Shown here piece by piece: positions 26,472-34,833 of a stretch of DNA of 64,000 bases (its first letter is position 1; each line of letters begins with the position of its first letter). Origin of the DNA: Candidatus Caldilinea saccharophila (GTDB lineage: Bacteria > Chloroflexota > Anaerolineae > Caldilineales > Caldilineaceae); the NCBI GenBank assembly GCA_016710365.1, contig JADJVW010000025.1, forward strand, positions 1 through 64,000, read 5' to 3'. The notes under the pieces are model-generated. The model was not told where the DNA came from, ran no database searches, and saw only the letters and a program-made list of their open reading frames with translations. The translations under genes and the position numbers were made by a program.

Positions 26472-29295
26472 TGTCGCGCTCGTCTCATTCGCCACGCCAC
26501 GGTTGGCGCACGGCGGCCGTGTTGACCTGCTATACTCTGCTGGCGCTCATCCTGACCTGGCCGTTGATCACAGCATTCACTACCCACGTCCCCGGCGACG
26601 GCATCGACGATCCCTCCCTGGCGTGGAATCTATGGTGGCTACGCGAACGGCTGATCACGCAGGCCAGTGCAGACATCTTTCATGTCGGCTGGATGTTTCA
26701 CCCGGTTCAAATCAACCTGGCGTTTTATACTTTGACGCCGATGAACGGTCTGTTGAGCATTCCGCTGCAACTGGGGACGTCGTTGGTCGTCGCCAACAAC
26801 GTGGTGCTGCTCTCCTCATTCGTGCTTGGCGCGTTTGGCGCGTATCTGCTCGTGCTCGATCAGCGGTGGTGGGTTGACGGTTGCGGCGGGTCGAGTGGCG
26901 CTCAAACCCGGCAAATCCCCAATGCAGAGCGCACGTCGCTCTGGATCATGGCGGCGTTGGTGGGCGGGGTAATCTATGCGTTTGCCTCCGCAAAGCTCTT
27001 CTATGCAAGCCTCGGTCAATTCAATATCGCCAGCAGTCAGTGGATTCCGTTTTGTATGCTCTACCTGCTGCGCATGGTGCGACCCGCTGTAGAGGGCGCC
27101 GCGCGCCAGCATGATCGCGTGCGCTCCGCGGCGCTGGCCGCGCTTTTCTTCGGTTTTCAGCTCTGGGCGGAACTGACCTACGCCTCGTTCCTGGCGATCT
27201 TCGTTGCGCTGCTCTTTGTCTGGCATATCAGCATAACACGGCGGCGCACCTGGCGCGCCTGGGTGGATTTGCTGACGCCCTATCTGCTGTTTGGCGCGCT
27301 GGCAGGCATCGCGCTGCTGCCTTTCCTCTGGGTAATGGCGCCTGACCTGCGCACTGAGGGCGATTTTTTTGCCAGCGGCGGCGGTTTCGCCGATGTCTTC
27401 AGCGCCGATCTGATGGGTTATCTGTTCCCGACGCGCCTCCACCCGCTTTGGGGCGACTGGGCAGCGACGCTGCCTTTTCCCAACGACAAGGGACAACACA
27501 TCTTCCTTGGCTACTCCGCCATGCTCCTGAGCGTGCTTGGTTTGTGGGGGCTAGGCCGCCGCAACCGGGCATTCGCCTGGCTTTGGGGGATGAGCCTGCT
27601 GCTCTTTTTTACGCTTACTTTGGGGCCAACGGTGCGTTGGGCCGGACAGGACACCGGCGTGCCTGGCCCCTTTGCCCTGTTCAGCCACCTGCCCTTTTTC
27701 AGTGGCAATCGCTATCCTAGCCGCTACAGCGTCATGCTCATGGCGACCGTGGCGGTGCTGAGCAGTTTTGGACTGACCTGGTTGATGGCATGGTTTGTGC
27801 GCGCCAGGAAAGCGGTGCGCGGCGCCAGATTTTGGGCTGCTTGTGTTGCGGCATTGTTCAGCGTCCTGTTTATCTTTGAGCACCTGGCAACGCCGCTGCC
27901 GCTGAGCGATTTCCGCGTGCCCGCCATCTACCAGCGACTGGCGCAGGAGCCGGGCGATTTTGCGATCCTGGAATTGCCGACTGGCTGGCGCAACGGAGCG
28001 CGTGTGCTCGGCAAAGCCGATCTGCTGATCATGATGCAGCAATGGTGGCAGACTGAGCATGGCAAGCGTCGGCTGGGCGGCAACACCAGCCGCAATCCTG
28101 AATATAAGTTTCAATACTTCACGCAGGCGCCGTTGTTGGGCGATCTCATTGCGTTGATGAACGCCGATCGCCCGCATATCGGCGCGGTCGTCGATGCAGA
28201 ATTTGCAAACATGGTGGCGAAGAATCGTCCACGCGCCGGGCAGATCCTGCGACCTGGGGATTCGCACCATCTTGGTGCACGAAGAAAAGGCTACGCCCCA
28301 ATTGCTAAGCTTTGTACACCCGGCCTTGCCCGTAGTCGAGGTCGATCGCTGGCAGGGTGAAGATGGCGCGGGTGAGCCAGCGACCATCGTGCGTTATGCC
28401 GTGACGTGGGAGGACGCGCAGCCGGCGCGCACCATTTCGCTCGCCGATGACGCCGCGCCCCTTTATCTGGGCGAAGGGTGGTCGGCCCTGCCTGCCGCCA
28501 ACGGCATCCGCTATGCAACACGGCCCGAAGCGGTGCTTCTGCTCGATCTGCCTGAAACCGGAGGCAGCTTGAGCCTCGATTGGCAGGCCGGCGCAGTCAC
28601 TGAGGATGACGGTCAACGGTCGCGCGGTTGCACTCCAGCCTACTGCGCCGGGTCGCGCTGACGCCCTGCTGCCGCCCGGTCTGGCGGATCAACCTGTGGA
28701 TCGGGTCGTGCTGCGGTTTGAGGGCGCGCCCCAACCGGCGGGGCAGATGGCGCAGCCGCCGGACGGTTTGCGCTGGCGCATAGGCGACGCCGCGGCATCT
28801 CTGCCGGCGAGCAGTTGGCTCGTCGTGCGCAGCGCCGGCGAAGAAGTTGGCGATTTTGCACACATTTTTGTCAATGGCCGCGATGTCGCGCGCGGGGAGC
28901 GCGGGTACAATCTGGCAGCGCTTAATCGCGAGGGCGTCGTGCTCGACAGCGCGGTCTTCGATACATCAGGGGACGACGCCGCGTCGGATAAATTAGCCGC
29001 ATGGATAATGCAATGGCCGGCAGGCACGATCATCGCCGGTGCGGTCAATGATGACGCCAGTCTGAAGCTGAGTGACGCGGCAGTCGCCGCGCTACGGAAC
29101 GTGGGTGTTGCCAACGATTTGCGCGGCAAGCTACGCTGGAGCCATGCGTTTATCGGTGCGGTGGGTGCACCAGCCGGCGCCGCGGTCGAAGCGCTCGATT
29201 TGATCCGGCCTGTAGCCGTAACAGTCGGAGCGCAGATCGATGGCGCAGAAGTCTACGGGGGTTTACGATTGCTGACAATTCGGCGGGGTTCTTGA
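26471..29295 (+). CDS. Large multi-span membrane protein with C-terminal ILEI/PANDER domain, two frameshifts
   Basis: About 940 residues when joined. The first ~450 form a polytopic membrane region like GT39/YfhO-type proteins: WPLITAFTTHVPGDGIDDPS, an early acidic loop as in lipid-linked-sugar transferases, and about 10 helices. Frameshifts near 28250 (RAGQIL to RDLGIRTILVHEEK) and 28605 (GAVTE to MTVNGRAVALQP) split the soluble C-terminal part. The last ~150 residues match the ILEI/PANDER (FAM3-like) domain: HIFVNGRDVARGERGYNL, VVLDSAVFDT, WPAGTIIAGAVNDDAS, then LRWSHAFIGAVGAPAG. This domain is found in animal cytokine-like and glycan-modifying proteins and in some bacteria; it probably binds carbohydrate. 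Role: perhaps glycan transfer and recognition at the cell surface. Confidence 0.78.
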
Positions 29296-29310
29296 CAGAG
29301 GAGGGTATGA

Positions 29311-30333
29311 ATGCAAGAGGCTAGTCCACGTGACGTACGCGTTGCCGTCGTCGGTTACGGATATTGGGGGCCAAACCTGGCGCGCAACTTTCATCACATG
29401 ACAGGGGCGCAATTGGCTTACGTCGTTGACCAGGATGCGACCGCGCGCGAGCGAGCGCGTCAACTCTACGGATGCCAGACGGCGATGCAGATTGATGACG
29501 TGCTGGCCGACCCGGCTCTCGATGCGGTTGTGATCGCGACGCCGGCGCGCACTCACCATGCGTTGGCGCGCCGCGCGCTGGCCGCTGGCAAACATGTGCT
29601 GGTAGAAAAACCGCTTACGATGGATGTGAGCGAGGCTGAAGATCTAGTGACGTTAGCTAAGCAGAGCGGATTGACCCTGATGGTGGGACATGTGTTCGAG
29701 TACAACCCTGCGGTTGCTTACATCAAGCATGTCATCGATAGCGGTGAGCTTGGGGAGCTTTATTATCTCTACAGCCGGCGTGTCAACCTGGGTCGTGTAC
29801 AAAGCGATGTCAATGCGCTATGGAGCATTGCACCCCACGATATCTCGATAGCACTGTACTTGCTTGACCAGATGCCGGAGGCTGTGCGCTGTCAAGGAAC
29901 GAGCTGCCTGAACGGCGCGGTTGAGGACGTGGTTTTCCTGACCCTATTTTTTCCCAACAATGTGCTATGTCACGTACATGCCAGTTGGTTGGATCCGAGC
30001 AAGACGCGTGAAATGACCGTTGTCGGCAGTCAGAAAATGATCGTCTACGACGACGTCAGCGCCGAAGGCAAGGTGCGCGTCTACGACAAAGGGGCATTTC
30101 GCAAGGGTGACGTCACCTATGGCGATTTCCAATACAAGCTCCATAGCGGCGACATTCTGATCCCGCGGCTGGATATGCGCGAGCCGCTGCAGGTGGAGTG
30201 TGCTCACTTTGTCGATTGTGTGCGTACGGGCAGGCAGCCATTAACCGATGGCGAAAACGGCTTGCGTGTGTTGCAGGTCTTAGCTGCCGGTGAACAAAGT
30301 CTTCGCAACGACGGGGAGAAGATATACCTTTAA
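29311..30333 (+). CDS. Gfo/Idh/MocA family oxidoreductase
   Basis: NAD(P)-dependent sugar dehydrogenase of 340 residues. The Rossmann motif is VAVVGYGYWGPNLARNF at residues 11-27; the family signature VEKPLTMDVSEAE is near 98, and the His of the active-site helix is in WSIAPHDISIALYLL near 173. The overall look (GHVFEYNPAVAYIK, HASWLDPSKTREM) is that of the nucleotide-sugar or inositol dehydrogenases found with cell-surface polysaccharide genes (WlbA-like). It starts 16 bases after the ILEI-domain gene with GAGGG before the ATG, so it belongs to that operon. Confidence 0.9.
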   Translation: MQEASPRDVRVAVVGYGYWGPNLARNFHHMTGAQLAYVVDQDATARERARQLYGCQTAMQIDDVLADPALDAVVIATPARTHHALARRALAAGKHVLVEKPLTMDVSEAEDLVTLAKQSGLTLMVGHVFEYNPAVAYIKHVIDSGELGELYYLYSRRVNLGRVQSDVNALWSIAPHDISIALYLLDQMPEAVRCQGTSCLNGAVEDVVFLTLFFPNNVLCHVHASWLDPSKTREMTVVGSQKMIVYDDVSAEGKVRVYDKGAFRKGDVTYGDFQYKLHSGDILIPRLDMREPLQVECAHFVDCVRTGRQPLTDGENGLRVLQVLAAGEQSLRNDGEKIYL

Positions 30334-30408
30334 TCGTTATGCCGAAAGTGGTTGCGAAGCCACGGGGTGTTCCTGTCGAAGATTACTGCCAGAAATTCCT
30401 GGAGATGC

Positions 30409-30503
30409 TTCGTGGATGGCCCGACAGGGTTGATCGGTCGAGACGATAACCATGCATGAATTCGATGTCTCTCGCTTGTCAACCCTGTCGGGCCATCCAC
30501 GAA
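30409..30503. terminator. 25-base perfect inverted repeat between convergent genes
   Basis: Arms 30409-30433 and 30479-30503 are perfect complements (core CGTGGATGGCCCGACAGGGT) around a 45-base loop. It lies between the dehydrogenase (plus) and the LysM gene (minus) with ends about 75 and 25 bases away, so it can serve as a bidirectional transcript end. The long perfect arms are also compatible with a small mobile palindromic element. Confidence 0.6.
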
Positions 30504-30528
30504 ACGTCCTAAATCCCCTGTATCTCCC

Positions 30529-30879
30529 TCAGCGCGACCGATAAGTTGGCACAAGAAGCGCCTGACCGACATAAACGGTGTAGGAAGATATCCCATTGCA
30601 CATAGCGATGCGATAGGCAGTCGTGCCGTATGCTGCTGCAATCGAATAGAGCGTCTGACCAGGGCGGACGATGTGATAAACACCGTAACATGCCACCATG
30701 GCTATTTCACTTTGCATTGGGTCGGTGTGATTTACTGCCTGAGCTGCGAGCACCTCTGCTGGGCTGAACAGAAGCCACGCATGGATGAGTACAGCAACCA
30801 ATATGAATAATACCTTTAATAAGTGCAGATGTACGTGGGCGGACAAGAAGGGCAAGACGTGTACGAGTTGAACTTTCAT
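30529..30879 (-). CDS. Small secreted LysM-domain protein
   Basis: About 116 residues. An N-terminal hydrophobic stretch (LLKVLFILVAVLIHAWLLF) ending near AAQA is a signal peptide or anchor. The C-terminal half is one LysM domain: YHIVRPGQTLYSIAAAYGTT, then ISSYTVYVGQALLVP. LysM binds peptidoglycan or chitin-like glycans. ATG 30879 is chosen because AGGAG lies 6 bases before it; an in-frame ATG six codons upstream has no such site. No partner enzyme is fused, so it is probably a cell-wall-binding accessory protein. Confidence 0.85.
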   Translation of the reverse strand: MKVQLVHVLPFLSAHVHLHLLKVLFILVAVLIHAWLLFSPAEVLAAQAVNHTDPMQSEIAMVACYGVYHIVRPGQTLYSIAAAYGTTAYRIAMCNGISSYTVYVGQALLVPTYRSR

Positions 30880-31191
30880 GTTTTTCTCCTGAGGCAATTC
30901 CTCACGATGACGATGATGTTGGCTGTGATGCCGTAAGGCGATTCAGGATGGCGAGAATACCTAACCATAGGGGATCGCTTCCAATAATCATTATAGCTGA
31001 CTACCCTACCGATTTGGCAGTGTGAACGCATGATTCCTGGTACCACAAATGTCGCATTTTCTCATCATGACGCCAGTAAGCCACCTGAGAATGGGTGTGC
31101 GATTTGTCTGCCTATTTTATCACCCTACCTGATGAATGACGCGACACCCTTACGGAAAAGTCGAAATGTTTACAAAATACCAATTTCGGTA

Positions 31192-31220
31192 TTGACAATA
31201 ATTTGGTGCGTTACTATAAT
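31192..31220 (+). promoter_or_regulatory. Perfect-consensus sigma70 promoter of the propeller-ATPase operon
   Basis: TTGACA (31192-31197), 17 bases, TATAAT (31215-31220), matching the consensus at all 12 positions. Upstream, CGAAAT (31162-31167) and ATTTCG (31183-31188) form an inverted repeat reaching to the -35 box. The 550-base gap 30880-31429 before the sensor gene holds this promoter, the operator-like palindrome, a foldable leader, and no convincing gene. Confidence 0.8.
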
Positions 31221-31227
31221 ATGTTAA

Positions 31228-31245
31228 CGTGAAAAACATTTCACG
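31228..31245 (+). promoter_or_regulatory. Operator-like palindrome at the predicted transcription start
   Basis: CGTGAAA (31228-31234) and TTTCACG (31239-31245) form a perfect 7-base inverted repeat with a 4-base spacer, starting about 8 bases after the -10 box. A repressor bound here would block the strong promoter. Its regulator is not encoded next to it. Confidence 0.55.
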
Positions 31246-31284
31246 GCTTTTATAGTCGATTTGTTCAACAGGAGTTGTTAACGC

Positions 31285-31422
31285 TTGCTGAATACCACGG
31301 CGAGGGCCATATTGCTCTAGGTATCAGCGCCACCGAAACGAACTTAAATTTTCTACTGGTTCGTCCCGCAACCCATGCCTCTGTGCGGAGGGTCTGGCGT
31401 TAATCGTCGGGTTGTTCAGCAG
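31285..31422 (+). promoter_or_regulatory. Foldable 5' leader of the sensor-ATPase mRNA
   Basis: Several nested pairings can be drawn: TTGCTGAA (31285-31292) with TTCAGCAG (31415-31422), CGCCA (about 31330) with TGGCG (about 31395), ACGAAC with GTTCGT, and CCCGC with GCGG. The outer stem ends 7 bases before ATG 31430, over the place where a ribosome site would be; no clear Shine-Dalgarno is seen. It does not match a riboswitch class I can recall. Structure and control of translation are inferred by eye only. Confidence 0.4.
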
Positions 31423-31429
31423 CTAAGTT

Positions 31430-34400
31430 ATGCAACGCTCATCGCTGCACCTTTGCTGCCAATTATCAAAACATAGCCTTAGCGTATGCTTTGTGCGATT
31501 GCATCGCCCTTTCCTCGTGGCGGTCGCACTCCTCTTGACGCTGATCTCTTCCGCATCTGCTCAGTCAACCTCTGATCGCCAGTGGGTAGTTTTTCGCCAA
31601 TCCGATGGGTTAGCGTCCAATGATGTATTCTCCATTCTAGTCCAGGGCGATGCCGTTTGGATTGGCACAGCGAGTGGCGTGAGCCGCTACAATGGTCGGT
31701 GGGAGTCATTCACCTCAACAATTCCAGCGAATTCGACTTCATCTGCGGCCGTCAGTCTGGGAACAGTGACTGCGCTGGCGGCAGGCAACATCGAGGGCGA
31801 GGTGTGGGCCGGCGACGCAGCAGGTCTGTTGGCGCACTGGCGGGATGATGGAGGGTGGGCTGTCGCAGAATCCCTAGACACGCCCATCCATGCGTTGGTG
31901 GCAGGAGACGATCGATTGTGGATCGGAACCGAGCGTGGTCTGTTCCTGTGGCGCGACGGAATTCTGACTTCTGTTGAGGCAGTCGGTAAGGCGCCAGTGT
32001 TAACCCTGGCGTACATGGATGGTGTAGTGTGGGCAGGCGCTGAACAAGCTTTATGGCAGGTGACTTCAAACTTGTCGGAAGTTAGAATGCTCAACCCAGT
32101 CGATGCACAGGGGGCGCAAGTCAAAGGACCTTTCACAGGGCTATGGATATATTCCCCCGATCACATTTGGTTTTCAACCTCAACAACAGTATTCGAATAC
32201 TCCGCAGAGACAGAAAAAACAACCGAATACACGACCCCCTTTGGAAATGAGGCCGGAGAAATTACCGACATCAAAGGCGTCAGCCAGGAAAGTATATGGG
32301 TGACATCGAATGGAGATGGCGCAGCACAATTCCGGCTGGCCGGCCGCGAAATCGTCAGTATGCGCAGTTGGGGAGGTTCCACGCAAGGTGGTCTGAGCGC
32401 AAATAATGTGCGCAGTATCGCAGTGGATCAAGACGGATCGATCTGGTTTGCAACCTCGCTTGGCGTCTTTCGATACCAGCCCTGGGCGTTTCAGAATATC
32501 GACGATCGTATGAATTCGTTGCCGGTGCATGATCTGCTGTTTGACCGTAAGGGTCAATTGTGGGTGGCGACTGGCGGCGAAGGGGTGCAGGTGAGGGCAG
32601 ATCGCTACCGCCAGCCATCGTTCTACTCTCCAGAAAATTCGGGGCTGCCCGGAAGCGTCGTCTACGACTTGGAAGAAGACGACGCTGGTCGCATCTGGGC
32701 AGTTACTAATCGCGGCGTTGCTTACTTTGATGCACGGCGATGGCATCAGCCGGCTGCGCTGAGCCGTTCCGACCCGACGCCGATCGGCGCGCTTAAGGCA
32801 GATGAACTTGGCGTTTGGATCGGGGGAGCGAAAGGACTCCTCTACTATCGCTTCGATGATGAATCAGTTCGTATCGAGCCATTTTCGGAAGGGCGCTCGA
32901 TCAGCGCAATGGAGTTCGACTCACTTGGCCGGCTTTGGGTGGCAGGCAAGGAAGGCTCCATCTGGATGCGGACCATTGACGGCGAATGGCTTGATATCGA
33001 CAGCTTCGATACAGCTACAGCATCCAGCGCACCTGTCACCGCCTTCTTTGCAGAAATTGAGCCGCCGGGCTCGGTGCTGGCCGCGTTCAAAGGATATGGC
33101 GTCTATCGCTATGTGGATTCGGCATGGACGAGCATCGATGGAAGCCGTAGGGGCAGCAACGATCGCGTCTTCACGATGATGACGGACGCCAGCAGCAACT
33201 CGACCTGGCTGGGCAGTGAGTCCGGTCTTACGCGCCTTGACCCATACGGCAGCATCTCTTTCGATTCGCAGGATGGTCTACAGCCGGGCGCCATCCGCGC
33301 CATTATTCAGGACATCGATGGCGCGTACTGGTTTGGCGGAGATCGCGGCCTCTTTTATTACGTTCCAGAGCGAGGTGAACCCTGGGTGAATATCCTCGGC
33401 GTGGAAGGAAACGATGCCAGCGCAAATGAAAATGGCTGGGAGGTATTAGCGGGCGATCCCATCGAAATCAATTTCACCTATGGCGATATGCAAACGTCGC
33501 CAGCCAAACTGCGGACGTTTGTACGATTGAGCGACGGCGACCAAGCAGGAATGTGGCAGCAGCTTCCGGGCGGAGTCTTTCGGACATTGCTGCCAGCGAT
33601 AGGCGCATACACTTTGGAGTATAGGGTACGCGACCAGTCGCTCAATTACTCGCCGGTCAGTGCGGTGAAACTTGTAGCGGCGTCTGCGCCAGAGTATATG
33701 AATGTCCCGTTTCTAGGCAAAGTGGAAAGCCGCATTTTTCAGCTTCTTGTGCTGTTTGGTTTTTTGGCTGTCTTTGGGTTTGGCTATGTGAGCATTGAGA
33801 TTGTACAGCACCGCCGACGCGTCGGCGATGCTGTCGCGCGTGGCTTTAACCCGTACATTAGTGGTGAACCGGTGCGCCGGGACGATATGTTCTTTGGACG
33901 CCATGAACTGCTCCAGCGCATCGTTTCAACGCTGCATAACAACAGCATCATGATCCACGGTGAACGACGCATCGGCAAGACGACGTTGCTCTACCAACTC
34001 GCGAACACGCTACGCCAGTTGGATGACCTTGAATACTGGTTTGTCGCCCTTTATGTAGACCTGGAGGGCACGACCGAGGATGCTTTCTTTCACCTGCTGA
34101 TGGATGAAATTGCACAAAATGTTCGCGCACTCGAAACCTTGAGCGAGGCCCAGCATCAGATCCTCGATGCGCTTAGCCATTCCAGCACCCTGGCCACAGA
34201 GTATACAGATCGCGCGTTCAGCCGAGACCTGCGGCAAATTATTCAAGTGCTCGATACTTACAGCGCTGAGCACAAATCCGGCAGGCAGGTGCGTCTGATT
34301 CTGCTCATGGATGAAATGGATACGCTAAGCCAGTATAACCATCTGATTCAGCAGCAGTTGCGTCGCATCTTTATGCGCGAATTTGCCGCTTCCGTAGGCG

Positions 34401-34789
34401 CCGTGGTCGCCGGCATCGAAATCAATAAAGATTGGGAGCGCGTCGAAAGCCCCTGGTTCAATCTGTTCAACGAGATCGCAATGACGCCGTTTACATGCCA
34501 CGAGGCTATCCAACTTCTCGTCGAGCCAGTCCGCGGCTATTACATCTTTGAACCCGACACGATCGATTTCATCTTGCAGAAAAGTGAAGGGCGTCCCCAT
34601 CGCATCCAGCAGTATGCAATGGAAACCGTCAACGAGATGCTGCGTCACAAACGCCGCCGCATCATGATGGACGACGTGCTGACGGCGCATGAGATTATCC
34701 AGTGGGATAGTCAAGCAGGGAATACAAAACCGGCGCAGCCCACATCCGAAGCGCTGGCAGTGACAAGCTCTGCGCCGGCAGCCATGTGA
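31430..34789 (+). CDS. Two-component-type propeller sensor fused to a cytoplasmic STAND/AAA ATPase
   Basis: A 1119-residue membrane protein. A signal peptide (LVAVALLLTLISSASAQ) is followed by about 14 Reg_prop blades, each with a pattern like VWIGTASGVSRY, LWIGTERGLFLW, IWFATSLGVFRY, TWLGSESGLTRL or YWFGGDRGLFYY, i.e. two seven-bladed propellers. Then a Y_Y_Y domain (about 678-750, EINFTYGDMQTSPAKLR, YTLEYRVRDQSLNYSPV) and one TM helix (about 768-792). In hybrid two-component sensors a histidine kinase would follow. Here there is NPYISGEPVRRDDMFFGRHE and a P-loop ATPase: Walker A HGERRIGKTTLLYQL near 844, Walker B LILLMDEMDTL near 953, and a winged-helix-like end. The outside domain probably senses glycans or wall fragments. 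Codon use looks like the neighbours'. Confidence 0.88.
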   Translation: MQRSSLHLCCQLSKHSLSVCFVRLHRPFLVAVALLLTLISSASAQSTSDRQWVVFRQSDGLASNDVFSILVQGDAVWIGTASGVSRYNGRWESFTSTIPANSTSSAAVSLGTVTALAAGNIEGEVWAGDAAGLLAHWRDDGGWAVAESLDTPIHALVAGDDRLWIGTERGLFLWRDGILTSVEAVGKAPVLTLAYMDGVVWAGAEQALWQVTSNLSEVRMLNPVDAQGAQVKGPFTGLWIYSPDHIWFSTSTTVFEYSAETEKTTEYTTPFGNEAGEITDIKGVSQESIWVTSNGDGAAQFRLAGREIVSMRSWGGSTQGGLSANNVRSIAVDQDGSIWFATSLGVFRYQPWAFQNIDDRMNSLPVHDLLFDRKGQLWVATGGEGVQVRADRYRQPSFYSPENSGLPGSVVYDLEEDDAGRIWAVTNRGVAYFDARRWHQPAALSRSDPTPIGALKADELGVWIGGAKGLLYYRFDDESVRIEPFSEGRSISAMEFDSLGRLWVAGKEGSIWMRTIDGEWLDIDSFDTATASSAPVTAFFAEIEPPGSVLAAFKGYGVYRYVDSAWTSIDGSRRGSNDRVFTMMTDASSNSTWLGSESGLTRLDPYGSISFDSQDGLQPGAIRAIIQDIDGAYWFGGDRGLFYYVPERGEPWVNILGVEGNDASANENGWEVLAGDPIEINFTYGDMQTSPAKLRTFVRLSDGDQAGMWQQLPGGVFRTLLPAIGAYTLEYRVRDQSLNYSPVSAVKLVAASAPEYMNVPFLGKVESRIFQLLVLFGFLAVFGFGYVSIEIVQHRRRVGDAVARGFNPYISGEPVRRDDMFFGRHELLQRIVSTLHNNSIMIHGERRIGKTTLLYQLANTLRQLDDLEYWFVALYVDLEGTTEDAFFHLLMDEIAQNVRALETLSEAQHQILDALSHSSTLATEYTDRAFSRDLRQIIQVLDTYSAEHKSGRQVRLILLMDEMDTLSQYNHLIQQQLRRIFMREFAASVGAVVAGIEINKDWERVESPWFNLFNEIAMTPFTCHEAIQLLVEPVRGYYIFEPDTIDFILQKSEGRPHRIQQYAMETVNEMLRHKRRRIMMDDVLTAHEIIQWDSQAGNTKPAQPTSEALAVTSSAPAAM

Positions 34790-34833
34790 CGGGCATCCGT
34801 TCATCACGAAACGAGCAAAGGATAGAGAGGTCC

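Noticed and set aside
29293..29298. TTGACA as a promoter for the Gfo/Idh gene
   Set aside because: It is only about 18 bases before the start codon, at the end of the previous gene, with no -10 box in range; the gene is more likely read from the operon promoter.
31030..31227. 65-codon open frame upstream of the sensor gene
   Set aside because: It runs across the consensus promoter, lacks a ribosome site and resembles nothing.
31430..34789. Histidine kinase or response regulator domain in the sensor protein
   Set aside because: No H-box, N/G1/G2 boxes or receiver domain could be found after the TM helix; P-loop ATPase motifs are there instead.
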